NCBI RefSeq assembly: GCF_014836635.1
Contig: NZ_JACSQL010000015.1
Location: 1-64,000 of the forward strand
Origin: Paenibacillus gallinarum
Lineage (GTDB): Bacteria; Bacillota; Bacilli; Paenibacillales; Paenibacillaceae
DNA: 64,000 nucleotides
Direction: 5' to 3'
Both the position numbers and the translations under genes were made by a program. This document shows, one piece after another, positions 26,415 through 34,808 of the stretch (its first letter is position 1; each line of letters opens with the position of its first letter). A model generated the notes under the pieces. The model was given only the letters and a program-made list of their open reading frames with translations, was not told where the DNA came from and made no database searches.

Positions 26415-26524
26415 TTGACAGCGCTTCATTTGTTTGAAACAAAGATATATAACTACTTTTCCTATTGTTTTTTCTGTAAAAAACAGAAAAATACATACTC
26501 AAACCCAAATAAAAGTGGTATACT
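26415..26524 (+). promoter_or_regulatory. Candidate control region of the rhamnose-lactate genes
   Basis: Three elements stand out. A perfect 9 bp inverted repeat (26469-26477 with 26483-26491, TTTTTCTGT/ACAGAAAAA). A -10-like TATACT at 26519-26524 without a good -35, fitting an activated promoter. A CcpA-box-like TGACAGCGCTTCA near 26416, one base short of the cre consensus. The 322-base gap 26261-26582 holds no gene. No rha regulator gene is nearby, and all three assignments are inference. Confidence 0.35.
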
Positions 26525-26582
26525 CCCGTTAAGCAATGACAAATTATCCTAAATATAGAACCTCTGGAGGGTTGATTACACT

Positions 26583-28652
26583 ATGGTACAAAATTTGTGG
26601 GACAACGAGAAAGCTCAGCAACTGAACAAAGGACTTGATGAACTTGTGTATCGCTCCAATCTTATTGGAACCGATCGCCGTGTATGTAATTGGGGCGGGG
26701 GAAATACATCAACCAAAACGGTGATTAAGGATTTTCGGGGAAGAGATGTAGAGGTCATGTATGTGAAAGGCAGCGGATCTGATCTTGGAACCATGCAAGC
26801 TAAACATTTTACGGGACTTCGGCTTGAAGATATTAATCCTTTATATGAATTAGATGAAATGCCAGACGAAGAAATGGTGGCATACCTCAGCAATTGTATG
26901 ATTGATTCGAAACACCCAAGGGCATCAATTGAAACCTTGCTTCATGCGTTTCTGCCATTTCCACAGGTTGACCATACACACCCGGATGCCATTATTAGTA
27001 TCTGCTGTGCAGATAACGGACGCGAAATCGCTCGTGAAATATATGGAGATCGATTCGTCTGGGTTCCTTATATTCGTCCAGGTTTTACTTTGTCGAAAAT
27101 GATTGCAGAAGGTGTCAGAAATCATCCTAATGCGGAACTTGTGCTTATGGAGAAGCATGGACTGGTTACATGGGGAAATACCTCTGAAGAGACGTATGCA
27201 AAGACAATAAGCGTGATTCAAGAGGCCGAAGACTATATTGAACGCCAAGCACAGGAGAAAGAGACATTTGGAGGAGCACGCTATACATCGCTTAGCGAGG
27301 AAGAGCGCCGCGCAGCAGCAGCAGCGATCATGCCTTTGATTCGCGGAGCTGTCAGTGATGAGAAGAAAATGATTTTAACGTATGACGATGCAGATGATGT
27401 ATTATCATTCGTCAATGGAATCAACTCGAAAGCTTTGTCACAGGTCGGCGCAGCTTGCCCTGATCATCTGGTACATACCAAAGTTGTTCCTTTATTCGTA
27501 GAATGGGAACCAAAGTTAGAAAATATAGACCAAGTGAAACTGATTTTATCTGAAGAAATCCAGCAGTATAAACAGAATTACAAAGCCTATTTTGAACGCA
27601 ACAAACATGAAGGAGATCAAATGTTTGAAAGCGCACCGCGCGTCATTTTGATTCCTGGTATCGGGATGATCAATACGGGAAAAAGCCATGCTCATTCGCT
27701 AATTAGCGGTGCACTATATCATAGGGCAATTGCCGTGATGAGAGGCGCTACTGCTCTAGGAGAATTTGTCTCTCTTAGCGAAAATGAATCGTACAATGTG
27801 GAGTATTGGCCGCTTGAACTGTATAAATTGTCACTCGCACCAAAAGAAACGGAATTCTCGCGTCAAGTTGCACTCATTACGGGAGGTGCGGGCGGAATTG
27901 GCAGTGAGACTGCTAGGGTGCTTGTATCTGAAGGGGCGCATGTGGCTATTGCAGACTTGAATCTCGAAGGGGCTCAGCGTGTCGCTGCAGAAATCAATGC
28001 CGAGTACGGAGATGGTAGGGCCCTTGCCATTAAGATGGATGTGACGAACGAAGAGCAAATTAAAGAAGCTTATTCTCAGTGTGCACTTACTTATGGCGGT
28101 GTCGACATTATTGTCAATAATGCGGGGCTTGCAACCTCGAGTCCGTTTGATGAGACGTCGCTCCAAGAATGGAATTTAAATATAAATGTGTTAGGAACAG
28201 GATATTTCCTTGTTGCCCGCGAAGCTTTTAAGGTAATGAAAGAGCAGGCGCTTGGAGGCAGTATGGTTTTCATTGGTTCTAAGAATTCAATTTATGCCGG
28301 TAAAAATGTGACCGCTTACAGTTCTGCGAAAGCTTTGGAAGCCCACTTAGCTCGTTGTATTGCGACAGAAGGCGGGGAATACGGAATTCGCGTGAATACG
28401 ATTTTGCCGGATGCGATTTTACAAGGCTCTGCGATATGGAATTCCAACTGGCGTAATGAGCGAGCAGAAGCTTACGGAATCGAACCTGATCAGCTGGAAG
28501 AACATTACCGCAAGCGAACTACACTGCTCGTTAATATTTACCCAAGAGATATTGCCGAAGGCGTCGCTTTCTTTGCCTCATCCAAAGCAGAAAAAACAAC
28601 AGGGTGTATGTTGACGATTGATGGCGGAGTACCTGCAGCCTTTACACGTTAA
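26583..28652 (+). CDS. rhaEW: Bifunctional rhamnulose-1-phosphate aldolase / short-chain dehydrogenase
   Basis: A 689-residue fusion like Bacillus YuxG. Residues 1-400 are a class II aldolase/adducin-type domain with NWGGGNTSTK near the start, the zinc-site histidines in HTHPDA, and EKHGLVTWG. Residues 430-689 are a short-chain dehydrogenase with the NAD loop TGGAGGIGSE, NNAGLA, and the catalytic YSSAK. The first half splits rhamnulose 1-phosphate to dihydroxyacetone phosphate and L-lactaldehyde; the second oxidises lactaldehyde to lactate. CTGGAGGG about ten bases before the ATG supports the start. First gene of the rha-lut run. Confidence 0.9.
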   Translation: MVQNLWDNEKAQQLNKGLDELVYRSNLIGTDRRVCNWGGGNTSTKTVIKDFRGRDVEVMYVKGSGSDLGTMQAKHFTGLRLEDINPLYELDEMPDEEMVAYLSNCMIDSKHPRASIETLLHAFLPFPQVDHTHPDAIISICCADNGREIAREIYGDRFVWVPYIRPGFTLSKMIAEGVRNHPNAELVLMEKHGLVTWGNTSEETYAKTISVIQEAEDYIERQAQEKETFGGARYTSLSEEERRAAAAAIMPLIRGAVSDEKKMILTYDDADDVLSFVNGINSKALSQVGAACPDHLVHTKVVPLFVEWEPKLENIDQVKLILSEEIQQYKQNYKAYFERNKHEGDQMFESAPRVILIPGIGMINTGKSHAHSLISGALYHRAIAVMRGATALGEFVSLSENESYNVEYWPLELYKLSLAPKETEFSRQVALITGGAGGIGSETARVLVSEGAHVAIADLNLEGAQRVAAEINAEYGDGRALAIKMDVTNEEQIKEAYSQCALTYGGVDIIVNNAGLATSSPFDETSLQEWNLNINVLGTGYFLVAREAFKVMKEQALGGSMVFIGSKNSIYAGKNVTAYSSAKALEAHLARCIATEGGEYGIRVNTILPDAILQGSAIWNSNWRNERAEAYGIEPDQLEEHYRKRTTLLVNIYPRDIAEGVAFFASSKAEKTTGCMLTIDGGVPAAFTR

Positions 28653-28704
28653 ATCCGTAAGTATTCATTCGTTTTGTGCTTCACATTCGAAGGAGGGAAC
28701 AGAT

Positions 28705-29925
28705 TTGAAGGATAAAGCCTATGTACTATTCGAAGAGCAGCAGTTAGCAAGAGGAATCGATGTTAATCATGTAAAACAAAAGCTAGCCGAGCTGAAAATT
28801 GAAACTCCTTCTTGGGGTTATGGAGATTCCGGTACACGTTTTAAAGTGTTTCAAAAAGAAGGCGTTCCGCGTAATCCTTTTGAGAAAATGGAAGATGCTG
28901 CCGTGGTCCACAGGCTGACCGGGCTCGCTCCGACCGTTGCAATTCATATCCCTTGGGATCAAGTGGATGACTATAGTAAACTGCGTTCACATGCGGAAAA
29001 TCTAGGTCTGCGCATTGGAGCCGTAAATCCGAATTTATTCCAGGCAGACGAGTACATGCTTGGAAGTGTAACGAACAGTGACAGCAAAATTCGTCGCATG
29101 GCAACCGACCATCTTCTTGCCTGTGTAGATATCGCAAAAGAGACCGGTTCGAAAGATGTATCTTTGTGGTTTGCCGATGGAACAAATTACCCGGGACAAG
29201 GCGACATCCGTAAACGCAAAGGCTGGATGCAGGAAGCTTTGCAGGAAATGTACCGTGCTCTGGATCCAGACATGCGGATGCTTATTGAATATAAATGTTT
29301 TGAACCTGCTTTTTATCATACCGATTTGGCGGATTGGGGCATGGCATACAATATGGCGCTGAAGCTTGGAGAACAGGCGCAAGTGCTAGTTGATACGGGA
29401 CATCATCTCCCTGGGGCGAATATCGAACATATTGTAGCCTACCTGTTGGATGAGAAAAGACTAGGCGGTTTTCATTTTAACAGCCGGAAATACGCCGATG
29501 ATGATCTTATCGTAGGTACCGTCAACCCATATGAATTATTCCTTATTTTCTATCAGATTCTGCAAGGAAGTATGGATGAAGATGAAGGAATACGAAGCGG
29601 TGTAGATAAAATCGCTTATATGCTTGATCAATCGCATAACATTGAACAGAAGATTCCTGCAATGATTCGTTCCGTACTCAATGTTCAGACGCAATACGCC
29701 AAAGCGCTGCTTGTAGATCACGAGGAAGTAGCGGCTGCTCAAAAAAATAATGATGTACTTGCTGCTGAACATGCAGTAAGAAGAGCATTTGAGTTCGATG
29801 TTACTCCACTACTGCATGCCGTACGTGAGGAGCAAGGACTTCCAGTAGATCCAATGGAAGCCTATTTAAACAGCCGTTATACTGCCGAAATTGCAGGGCG
29901 CGGCAAAGGAGGGGCTAGCTGGTGA
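28705..29925 (+). CDS. rhaA: L-rhamnose isomerase
   Basis: A 406-residue xylose-isomerase-like TIM-barrel enzyme converting L-rhamnose to L-rhamnulose. Metal and substrate residues occur in IEYKCFEPAFYHTDLADWG, DTGHHLPGANIEHI and GFHFNSRKYADDDL. The frame is open back to 28618, overlapping the previous gene, but AAGGAGGG at 28690-28697 with seven bases of spacing marks the TTG at 28705. It overlaps the start of the kinase gene by four bases, so the two are coupled. Confidence 0.92.
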   Translation: MKDKAYVLFEEQQLARGIDVNHVKQKLAELKIETPSWGYGDSGTRFKVFQKEGVPRNPFEKMEDAAVVHRLTGLAPTVAIHIPWDQVDDYSKLRSHAENLGLRIGAVNPNLFQADEYMLGSVTNSDSKIRRMATDHLLACVDIAKETGSKDVSLWFADGTNYPGQGDIRKRKGWMQEALQEMYRALDPDMRMLIEYKCFEPAFYHTDLADWGMAYNMALKLGEQAQVLVDTGHHLPGANIEHIVAYLLDEKRLGGFHFNSRKYADDDLIVGTVNPYELFLIFYQILQGSMDEDEGIRSGVDKIAYMLDQSHNIEQKIPAMIRSVLNVQTQYAKALLVDHEEVAAAQKNNDVLAAEHAVRRAFEFDVTPLLHAVREEQGLPVDPMEAYLNSRYTAEIAGRGKGGASW

Positions 29926-31400
29926 GTGTCCTAGCCTTTGATTTGGGAGCCAGCAGCGGGAGAGCAGTCCTTGGACTGCTCCACGACTCCCGCATGGAGA
30001 TAAGGGAAGTGCATCGATTTAGTAATAACCCGGTTTTTGCTGGGGAACACATGCACTGGGATATATTACGAATTTTGCATGAAATGAAACAAGGTTTGCT
30101 GAAAACAAAACAAGCAGGAGAGCGAGTTAGCAGTGTCGGTATTGACTCGTGGGCTGTTGATTTTGGGATCCTTGGCAAAGATGGCGAGCTACTCGGAAAT
30201 CCATACCATTACCGTGATACGCAGACAAACGGTGTAATGGAAGAGGTGCTGAATAAGATTCCAGCGGAACGCATTTTTCAAAAAACAGGAATTCAGTTTC
30301 TTCCGTTCAACACCATTTATCAACTTGCTGCCTTGAAAAAACGAGACTCTTATCTGCTGAGAGAAGGGGCACATTTGCTGATGATCCCGGATTTACTCCG
30401 TTATTTTCTGACAGGAGAAAAACAGCATGAATTCACAAACGCGACGACCACTCAGTTGTTTAATCCTGTTATGAATGATTGGGACCGAGAATTAATCAAG
30501 CAGATCGGCATACCGGAAGAATGGTTTGGCCCCATTGTTTCTCCAGGCACGGAAGTCGGGATGCTTCGTTCCGAAGTGACCAAAGAACTCGGCATACGGC
30601 CAGTTCCCTTTATTGCGGTGGCTGAACATGATACGGGCTCAGCAATTGCTGCCGTCCCGGCGACGGATGGCCCGTTCGCTTACTTAAGCTGCGGCACATG
30701 GTCTCTCATGGGTACCGAGGTAAAAGCACCGATTATTAATGAACAGACGCTTGCGAGTAATTTTACGAACGAAGGCGGTGTGGGTCATACTTATCGTCTC
30801 TTGAAAAATATTATGGGATTGTGGATTTTTCAAGAGACGATAAGAGAGTGGGAGCGAGAAGGGCATGATGTGAACTATGATAAACTTCTTCATTTAGCTG
30901 AGCAGGCTGTTCCTTTTCAGTATTTTATAGACCCGGATCATTCTATGTTTCTTCCAGCAGGGAACATGACGACTCGAATCCAAGAATATTGTATAAAGAC
31001 CAATCAACGTCCGCCACAAACGCAAGGAGAGATCATTCGGTGCATACTGGAAAGTCTCGCAATGAAATATCGGTATGTATATGAGCTGACAGAGCAGGTA
31101 TCTGGGCAATCTTTCAGCGGGCTTCATATGGTCGGCGGAGGCATTCATAATCGCCTTTTATGTAAGTGGACTGCGAGTGCCCTTGGCAAACCTGTATATG
31201 CCGGTCCTGTTGAAGCAAGCGCGATTGGAAATATTATTGTACAATGGATAAATGAAGGCGTTTTCAGTTCTTTGACTGAAGCGAGAAAGGCAGTAAAAGA
31301 GTCATTTCCAGTACTTACGTATGAACCGGAGAACGCAGAAGCTTGGAAAGAAGCCTATCTGGGGTATGTAAAATATACAAATTTAGCTGCCTATGTATAG
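29922..31400 (+). CDS. rhaB: Rhamnulokinase
   Basis: A 492-residue FGGY-family kinase phosphorylating L-rhamnulose to rhamnulose 1-phosphate. It has the N-terminal LAFDLGASSGRAVLG nucleotide-phosphate loop, SVGIDSWAVDFGIL, AEHDTGSAIAAVP with the catalytic aspartate, YLSCGTWSLMG, and HMVGGGIHNRLLC at the ATP site. The GTG start overlaps rhaA and has AAAGGAGG in good position. In gene order the kinase acts between the isomerase and the aldolase. A short spacer of 45 bases without a terminator leads to lutA. Confidence 0.95.
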   Translation: MSVLAFDLGASSGRAVLGLLHDSRMEIREVHRFSNNPVFAGEHMHWDILRILHEMKQGLLKTKQAGERVSSVGIDSWAVDFGILGKDGELLGNPYHYRDTQTNGVMEEVLNKIPAERIFQKTGIQFLPFNTIYQLAALKKRDSYLLREGAHLLMIPDLLRYFLTGEKQHEFTNATTTQLFNPVMNDWDRELIKQIGIPEEWFGPIVSPGTEVGMLRSEVTKELGIRPVPFIAVAEHDTGSAIAAVPATDGPFAYLSCGTWSLMGTEVKAPIINEQTLASNFTNEGGVGHTYRLLKNIMGLWIFQETIREWEREGHDVNYDKLLHLAEQAVPFQYFIDPDHSMFLPAGNMTTRIQEYCIKTNQRPPQTQGEIIRCILESLAMKYRYVYELTEQVSGQSFSGLHMVGGGIHNRLLCKWTASALGKPVYAGPVEASAIGNIIVQWINEGVFSSLTEARKAVKESFPVLTYEPENAEAWKEAYLGYVKYTNLAAYV

Positions 31401-31445
31401 ACCTAAACAATAAGATGAGTTTCTCTAGATAAGAGGTGTACGCTG

Positions 31446-32174
31446 ATGAAAGTCTCCCTATTTATTACTTGTTTGAGTGATGCCATCTATCCAGCGGTGG
31501 GAGAAGCCATGGTTCGTATTTTGGCAAAATACGGTGTCACTCTTCAATTTCCGAACGTGCAAACTTGCTGTGGTCAACCGGCTTATAACAGCGGATATTT
31601 TGATGAAGCGAGAACAGCTGCCAGAACGATTCTAGAAGCATTTGAAGACAGTGATTTTGTAGTCTCACCTTCGGGTTCGTGCACTTACATGATCCATCAC
31701 TATGAGGACTTATTTAAAGATGATCCTGTTCTGGCAGAACAAGCAAGACGTCTTGAAGCGAAAACTTATGAATTTACACAGTTTTTAGTTCAGGTGATGG
31801 GGATCACCGATATAGGTGCTAGATTCCCTCATAAAGTTACGTATCATCCGTCCTGTCACGGCAGTCGTTTATTAGGAGTGAAGGAAGAACCGATGGCTCT
31901 TTTAGCAGGAGTCAGGGATATCGAGTTTATTCCACTCCCTTTTGCAGAAGATTGCTGTGGGTTTGGCGGAACCTTTGCTGTGAAGATGGCAGATATTTCA
32001 GGTGCGATGGTAACGGAAAAGGCAGAACATATCGTCGAAACAGAAGCCGAAGTTCTGGTTGGTTTAGATATGGCATGTCTGATGAATATTGCCGGCCAGC
32101 TTCGCTTCCAAAATAAGCCGGTTCGGGTTATGCATCTTGCTGAGCTGCTATACGAAGGGGTGAAGTCTTCATGA
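31446..32174 (+). CDS. lutA: Lactate utilisation iron-sulfur protein LutA
   Basis: A 242-residue (Fe-S)-binding protein with two CCG domains: VQTCCGQPAYNSGY (about residue 38) and EDCCGFGGTFAVK (about 177), plus STITY-like HPSCHGSRLLG. With LutB and LutC it oxidises L-lactate to pyruvate. It lies 45 bases after rhaB in the same direction and overlaps lutB by ATGA. The position beside lactate-producing rhamnose genes suggests shared expression. Confidence 0.93.
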   Translation: MKVSLFITCLSDAIYPAVGEAMVRILAKYGVTLQFPNVQTCCGQPAYNSGYFDEARTAARTILEAFEDSDFVVSPSGSCTYMIHHYEDLFKDDPVLAEQARRLEAKTYEFTQFLVQVMGITDIGARFPHKVTYHPSCHGSRLLGVKEEPMALLAGVRDIEFIPLPFAEDCCGFGGTFAVKMADISGAMVTEKAEHIVETEAEVLVGLDMACLMNIAGQLRFQNKPVRVMHLAELLYEGVKSS

Positions 32175-33682
32175 GCATGGGAGCAGGGAAACATGCCGTT
32201 AGAGAACGCGCTGAAATTGCGCTGCATGATGAATTTTTACGCAGAGCGGTACGATTTACGACAGAAAGGCTTCGTGGTGGAAAAAAGCTGGCATCTGAAG
32301 AGCATGGAAGATGGGAGGAATGGAGAGAACGCGGAAGACAGATTCGCCTTCATACCATCGCTCATTTGGATTATTATCTAAATCTTTTTACTGAGAATGC
32401 GAGAGCGAACGGAGTTCACGTCCATTTTGCCGAGACCGGTGAGGAAGCCGTTAAGATTGCCTTACAGATCGCCAAACACCGGGAAGCTCATTCTGTCGTA
32501 AAGTCTAAGTCCATGGTCACAGAAGAACTGCATCTGAATCATGCATTGGAAGAAGCGGGAATCGAAGCGATTGAAACCGATCTTGGTGAATATATTATCC
32601 AGCTTGCCGGTGAGATGCCTTCTCATATTGTTATCCCGGCTATTCATAAAAATAGATATCAGATCGCCGAGCTGTTATCTAAAGTTGCGGGAGAGACCCT
32701 GGCTCCTGATACAACCATTCTCGCAGGATTTGTGCGAAAAAAATTACGGGAACGGTTTCTCGATGCCGATATTGGCATGACGGGATGTAATTTTGCAGTT
32801 GCGGAGACAGGTTCTATGGTTCTCTTCGAAAATGAAGGGAATGCTCGGATGGTGAGCACGCTGCCGCGAACTCAAATTACACTGATGGGCATGGAGCGTA
32901 TCATCCCATCATGGGCTGATCTAGAGGTTATGGCAACCCTGCTGCCAAGATCGGCTACAGGTCAGCGTATGACGATGTATATGTCAGGTATAACGGGTCC
33001 TAAAAGGACCGAAGATGCCGATGGACCGGAACAAATGCATATCATTATCGTGGATAATGGACGTTCTTTGCAGCTCGGAGACCCAGAGTTTCAAGAACTG
33101 CTGAACTGTATCCGCTGCGGTGCATGTCTAAACGCTTGCCCCGTCTATCGACACATTGGTGGTCATGCGTACGGAAGCACGTATAGCGGACCGATTGGGG
33201 CCGTCCTAACACCAGCATTAAATAAAAATGTCGCAGAGTGGGACGATATTGCCAGTGCCTCAAGTCTCTGCGGAGCGTGTTATGAAGCTTGTCCTGTGAA
33301 AATCCCTTTACATGACATGCTTGTTTCTCTTCGTAGACGTAAAGTGGAGCAAGGGTATGGAAATAAGGTAGAAACAGCAGGGATGAAGGCTTTTGGAACG
33401 GTCGTGAAGAAGGCTAGTCGCTTTAGTACAGCGATAAAAATGGGACAAATCGGTCAAAAATTAATTGTGAAAAATGGCGAAATTACGTTAAAGGCAGGAC
33501 CGCTGAAGGGATGGAACAGTTACAGAGTAACTCCCTCGCTTGCAAAGCAGTCTTTCAGACAGTCATGGAAGACACTAGAATCCGAGATTCGTGCAGAGCA
33601 CGTGGAGATGAATACGGATGTTCGCGATCGAATGCAAAATGTACTAGACCGTAGACAACAGGGGGATTCGCGAGATGAGTAA
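32171..33682 (+). CDS. lutB: Lactate utilisation iron-sulfur protein LutB
   Basis: A 503-residue protein of the LutB/YkgF family. An N-terminal LUD domain (about 70-300, with GMTGCNFAVAETGSMVL) is followed by two 4Fe-4S motifs, CIRCGACLNACPVY (about residue 313) and CGACYEACPVKIPL (about 363), that pass electrons from lactate oxidation to the respiratory chain. Start overlaps lutA by four bases and its end overlaps lutC by eight, giving a tightly coupled operon. Confidence 0.95.
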   Translation: MSMGAGKHAVRERAEIALHDEFLRRAVRFTTERLRGGKKLASEEHGRWEEWRERGRQIRLHTIAHLDYYLNLFTENARANGVHVHFAETGEEAVKIALQIAKHREAHSVVKSKSMVTEELHLNHALEEAGIEAIETDLGEYIIQLAGEMPSHIVIPAIHKNRYQIAELLSKVAGETLAPDTTILAGFVRKKLRERFLDADIGMTGCNFAVAETGSMVLFENEGNARMVSTLPRTQITLMGMERIIPSWADLEVMATLLPRSATGQRMTMYMSGITGPKRTEDADGPEQMHIIIVDNGRSLQLGDPEFQELLNCIRCGACLNACPVYRHIGGHAYGSTYSGPIGAVLTPALNKNVAEWDDIASASSLCGACYEACPVKIPLHDMLVSLRRRKVEQGYGNKVETAGMKAFGTVVKKASRFSTAIKMGQIGQKLIVKNGEITLKAGPLKGWNSYRVTPSLAKQSFRQSWKTLESEIRAEHVEMNTDVRDRMQNVLDRRQQGDSRDE

Positions 33683-34400
33683 ATATGGCGAAACTTGGCT
33701 TACTGAACTCGAACAGGAATCGCGGCGCAAACAGGATGCATTTATGCAGCATATTGCTTCTAAACTGCAACGACCGCGTGTAATGCAAAGACCCGAAAGA
33801 CCATTTCAAGGTTCACCTGATTTTTGGAATGAGACCCATTGGGATGATGAAAAGCGGGTTGAACAGTTTTCGCTTCACTTCGAGAGCGTAGGGGGACATG
33901 TCGTCCTTGTTTCTAATGAGCAGGAACTCCGTGCATGGATCGAGGAAAAAGCAGAGGTGCTGGAACCAAAACGAATTATTTGTCAGGATCAAGAAGAGCT
34001 AAGGGCGCTCCACTTAGAAGATTCCATCCCCTACGCCAAGATTACTTTTTGGAATACGGAGGAAGGAATTGATGAGAAAGTGTTGGCTGCAGAAGCGGAT
34101 ATTGGGATCGTGGTTGCAGATGGAGCAGCTGCGTATACCGGTTCAGTGATGGTGAAGTCTTCCAAGGAAAAGGGAAGATCGGTAAGTTTACTGCCCACGG
34201 CATTGTTTCTTATTATTCCTAGAGAACAGATCCGAACGAGAATGGGTGAACTGCTTGTAGAACTCGACGAACAAGGCCGAGAGGAATTACCGGCAGGGGT
34301 GCATTTTATATCCGGACCAAGCAGGTCTTCTGATATAGAGAATGATCTGACGATTGGAGTTCACGGTCCTGGAATCGTATATGCGATTATATTGGGTTAG
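33675..34400 (+). CDS. lutC: Lactate utilisation protein LutC
   Basis: A 241-residue LUD-domain protein, third component of the lactate oxidation complex. The conserved core contains EADIGIVVADGAAAYTGSVM, then LPTALFLIIPREQI, and ends with FISGPSRSSDIENDLTIGVHGPG. This C-terminal segment is the signature of the family. It is the last gene of the rha-lut run and is followed by a terminator. Confidence 0.95.
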   Translation: MSKYGETWLTELEQESRRKQDAFMQHIASKLQRPRVMQRPERPFQGSPDFWNETHWDDEKRVEQFSLHFESVGGHVVLVSNEQELRAWIEEKAEVLEPKRIICQDQEELRALHLEDSIPYAKITFWNTEEGIDEKVLAAEADIGIVVADGAAAYTGSVMVKSSKEKGRSVSLLPTALFLIIPREQIRTRMGELLVELDEQGREELPAGVHFISGPSRSSDIENDLTIGVHGPGIVYAIILG

Positions 34401-34409
34401 ACTGAAACT

Positions 34410-34458
34410 AAGTGAAGGCCTCCGAAGCGAAAGGAATGGAGGTTTCTTCACTTCTTTT
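34410..34458 (+). terminator. Terminator after lutC
   Basis: AAGTGAAG at 34410-34417 pairs with CTTCACTT at 34446-34453 and CCTCC with GGAGG inside, followed by CTTTTAT. Confidence 0.8.
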
Positions 34459-34728
34459 ATGTTCAGCAAGCAATGATTTGGGTAATTAATAAAATAGGTG
34501 ATTACTATTTCACGTGATGAATGATGTAGGTGTTTAACGATCTTATCGAAGAACGCTGTGATAAAAGTACCAAGAAAAGGGAGAAAATTCGATATTTTTC
34601 GAAATAAATATGAAACTTTTGACGTAAGGAATTATGACCTTATACCTGTTGTGCCACATTTTTCATCGTGATAGTGTAGATATGTAGGAGAGATTGAATA
34701 ATCAAATCCACTTTTTTTTACATCAAAA

Positions 34729-34751
34729 TGACCGGTTTACTGTTATGGTCA
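34729..34751 (+). promoter_or_regulatory. Candidate operator upstream of the P450 gene
   Basis: TGACC (34729-34733) and GGTCA (34747-34751) form a spaced inverted repeat 58 bases before the start codon. The 408-base gap 34401-34808 otherwise shows only AT-rich sequence. CYP102 genes of Bacillus are repressed by TetR-type proteins that bind palindromes and respond to fatty acids; no such regulator is encoded beside this gene. Confidence 0.3.
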
Positions 34752-34808
34752 GTTGGTTCTAGAGAGTGCGAAATGAATCATAAATGAAGGATAACGGAGG
34801 GAAACGAA

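Noticed and set aside
26416-26429. Catabolite responsive element before the rhamnose genes
   Set aside because: TGACAGCGCTTCA resembles the cre consensus but is one base short and breaks symmetry in the right half; kept only as a weak remark.
26415-26443. TTGACA at 26415 as -35 of a sigma-A promoter
   Set aside because: No -10-like hexamer lies 16-18 bases downstream; the nearest TATATA is 25 bases away.
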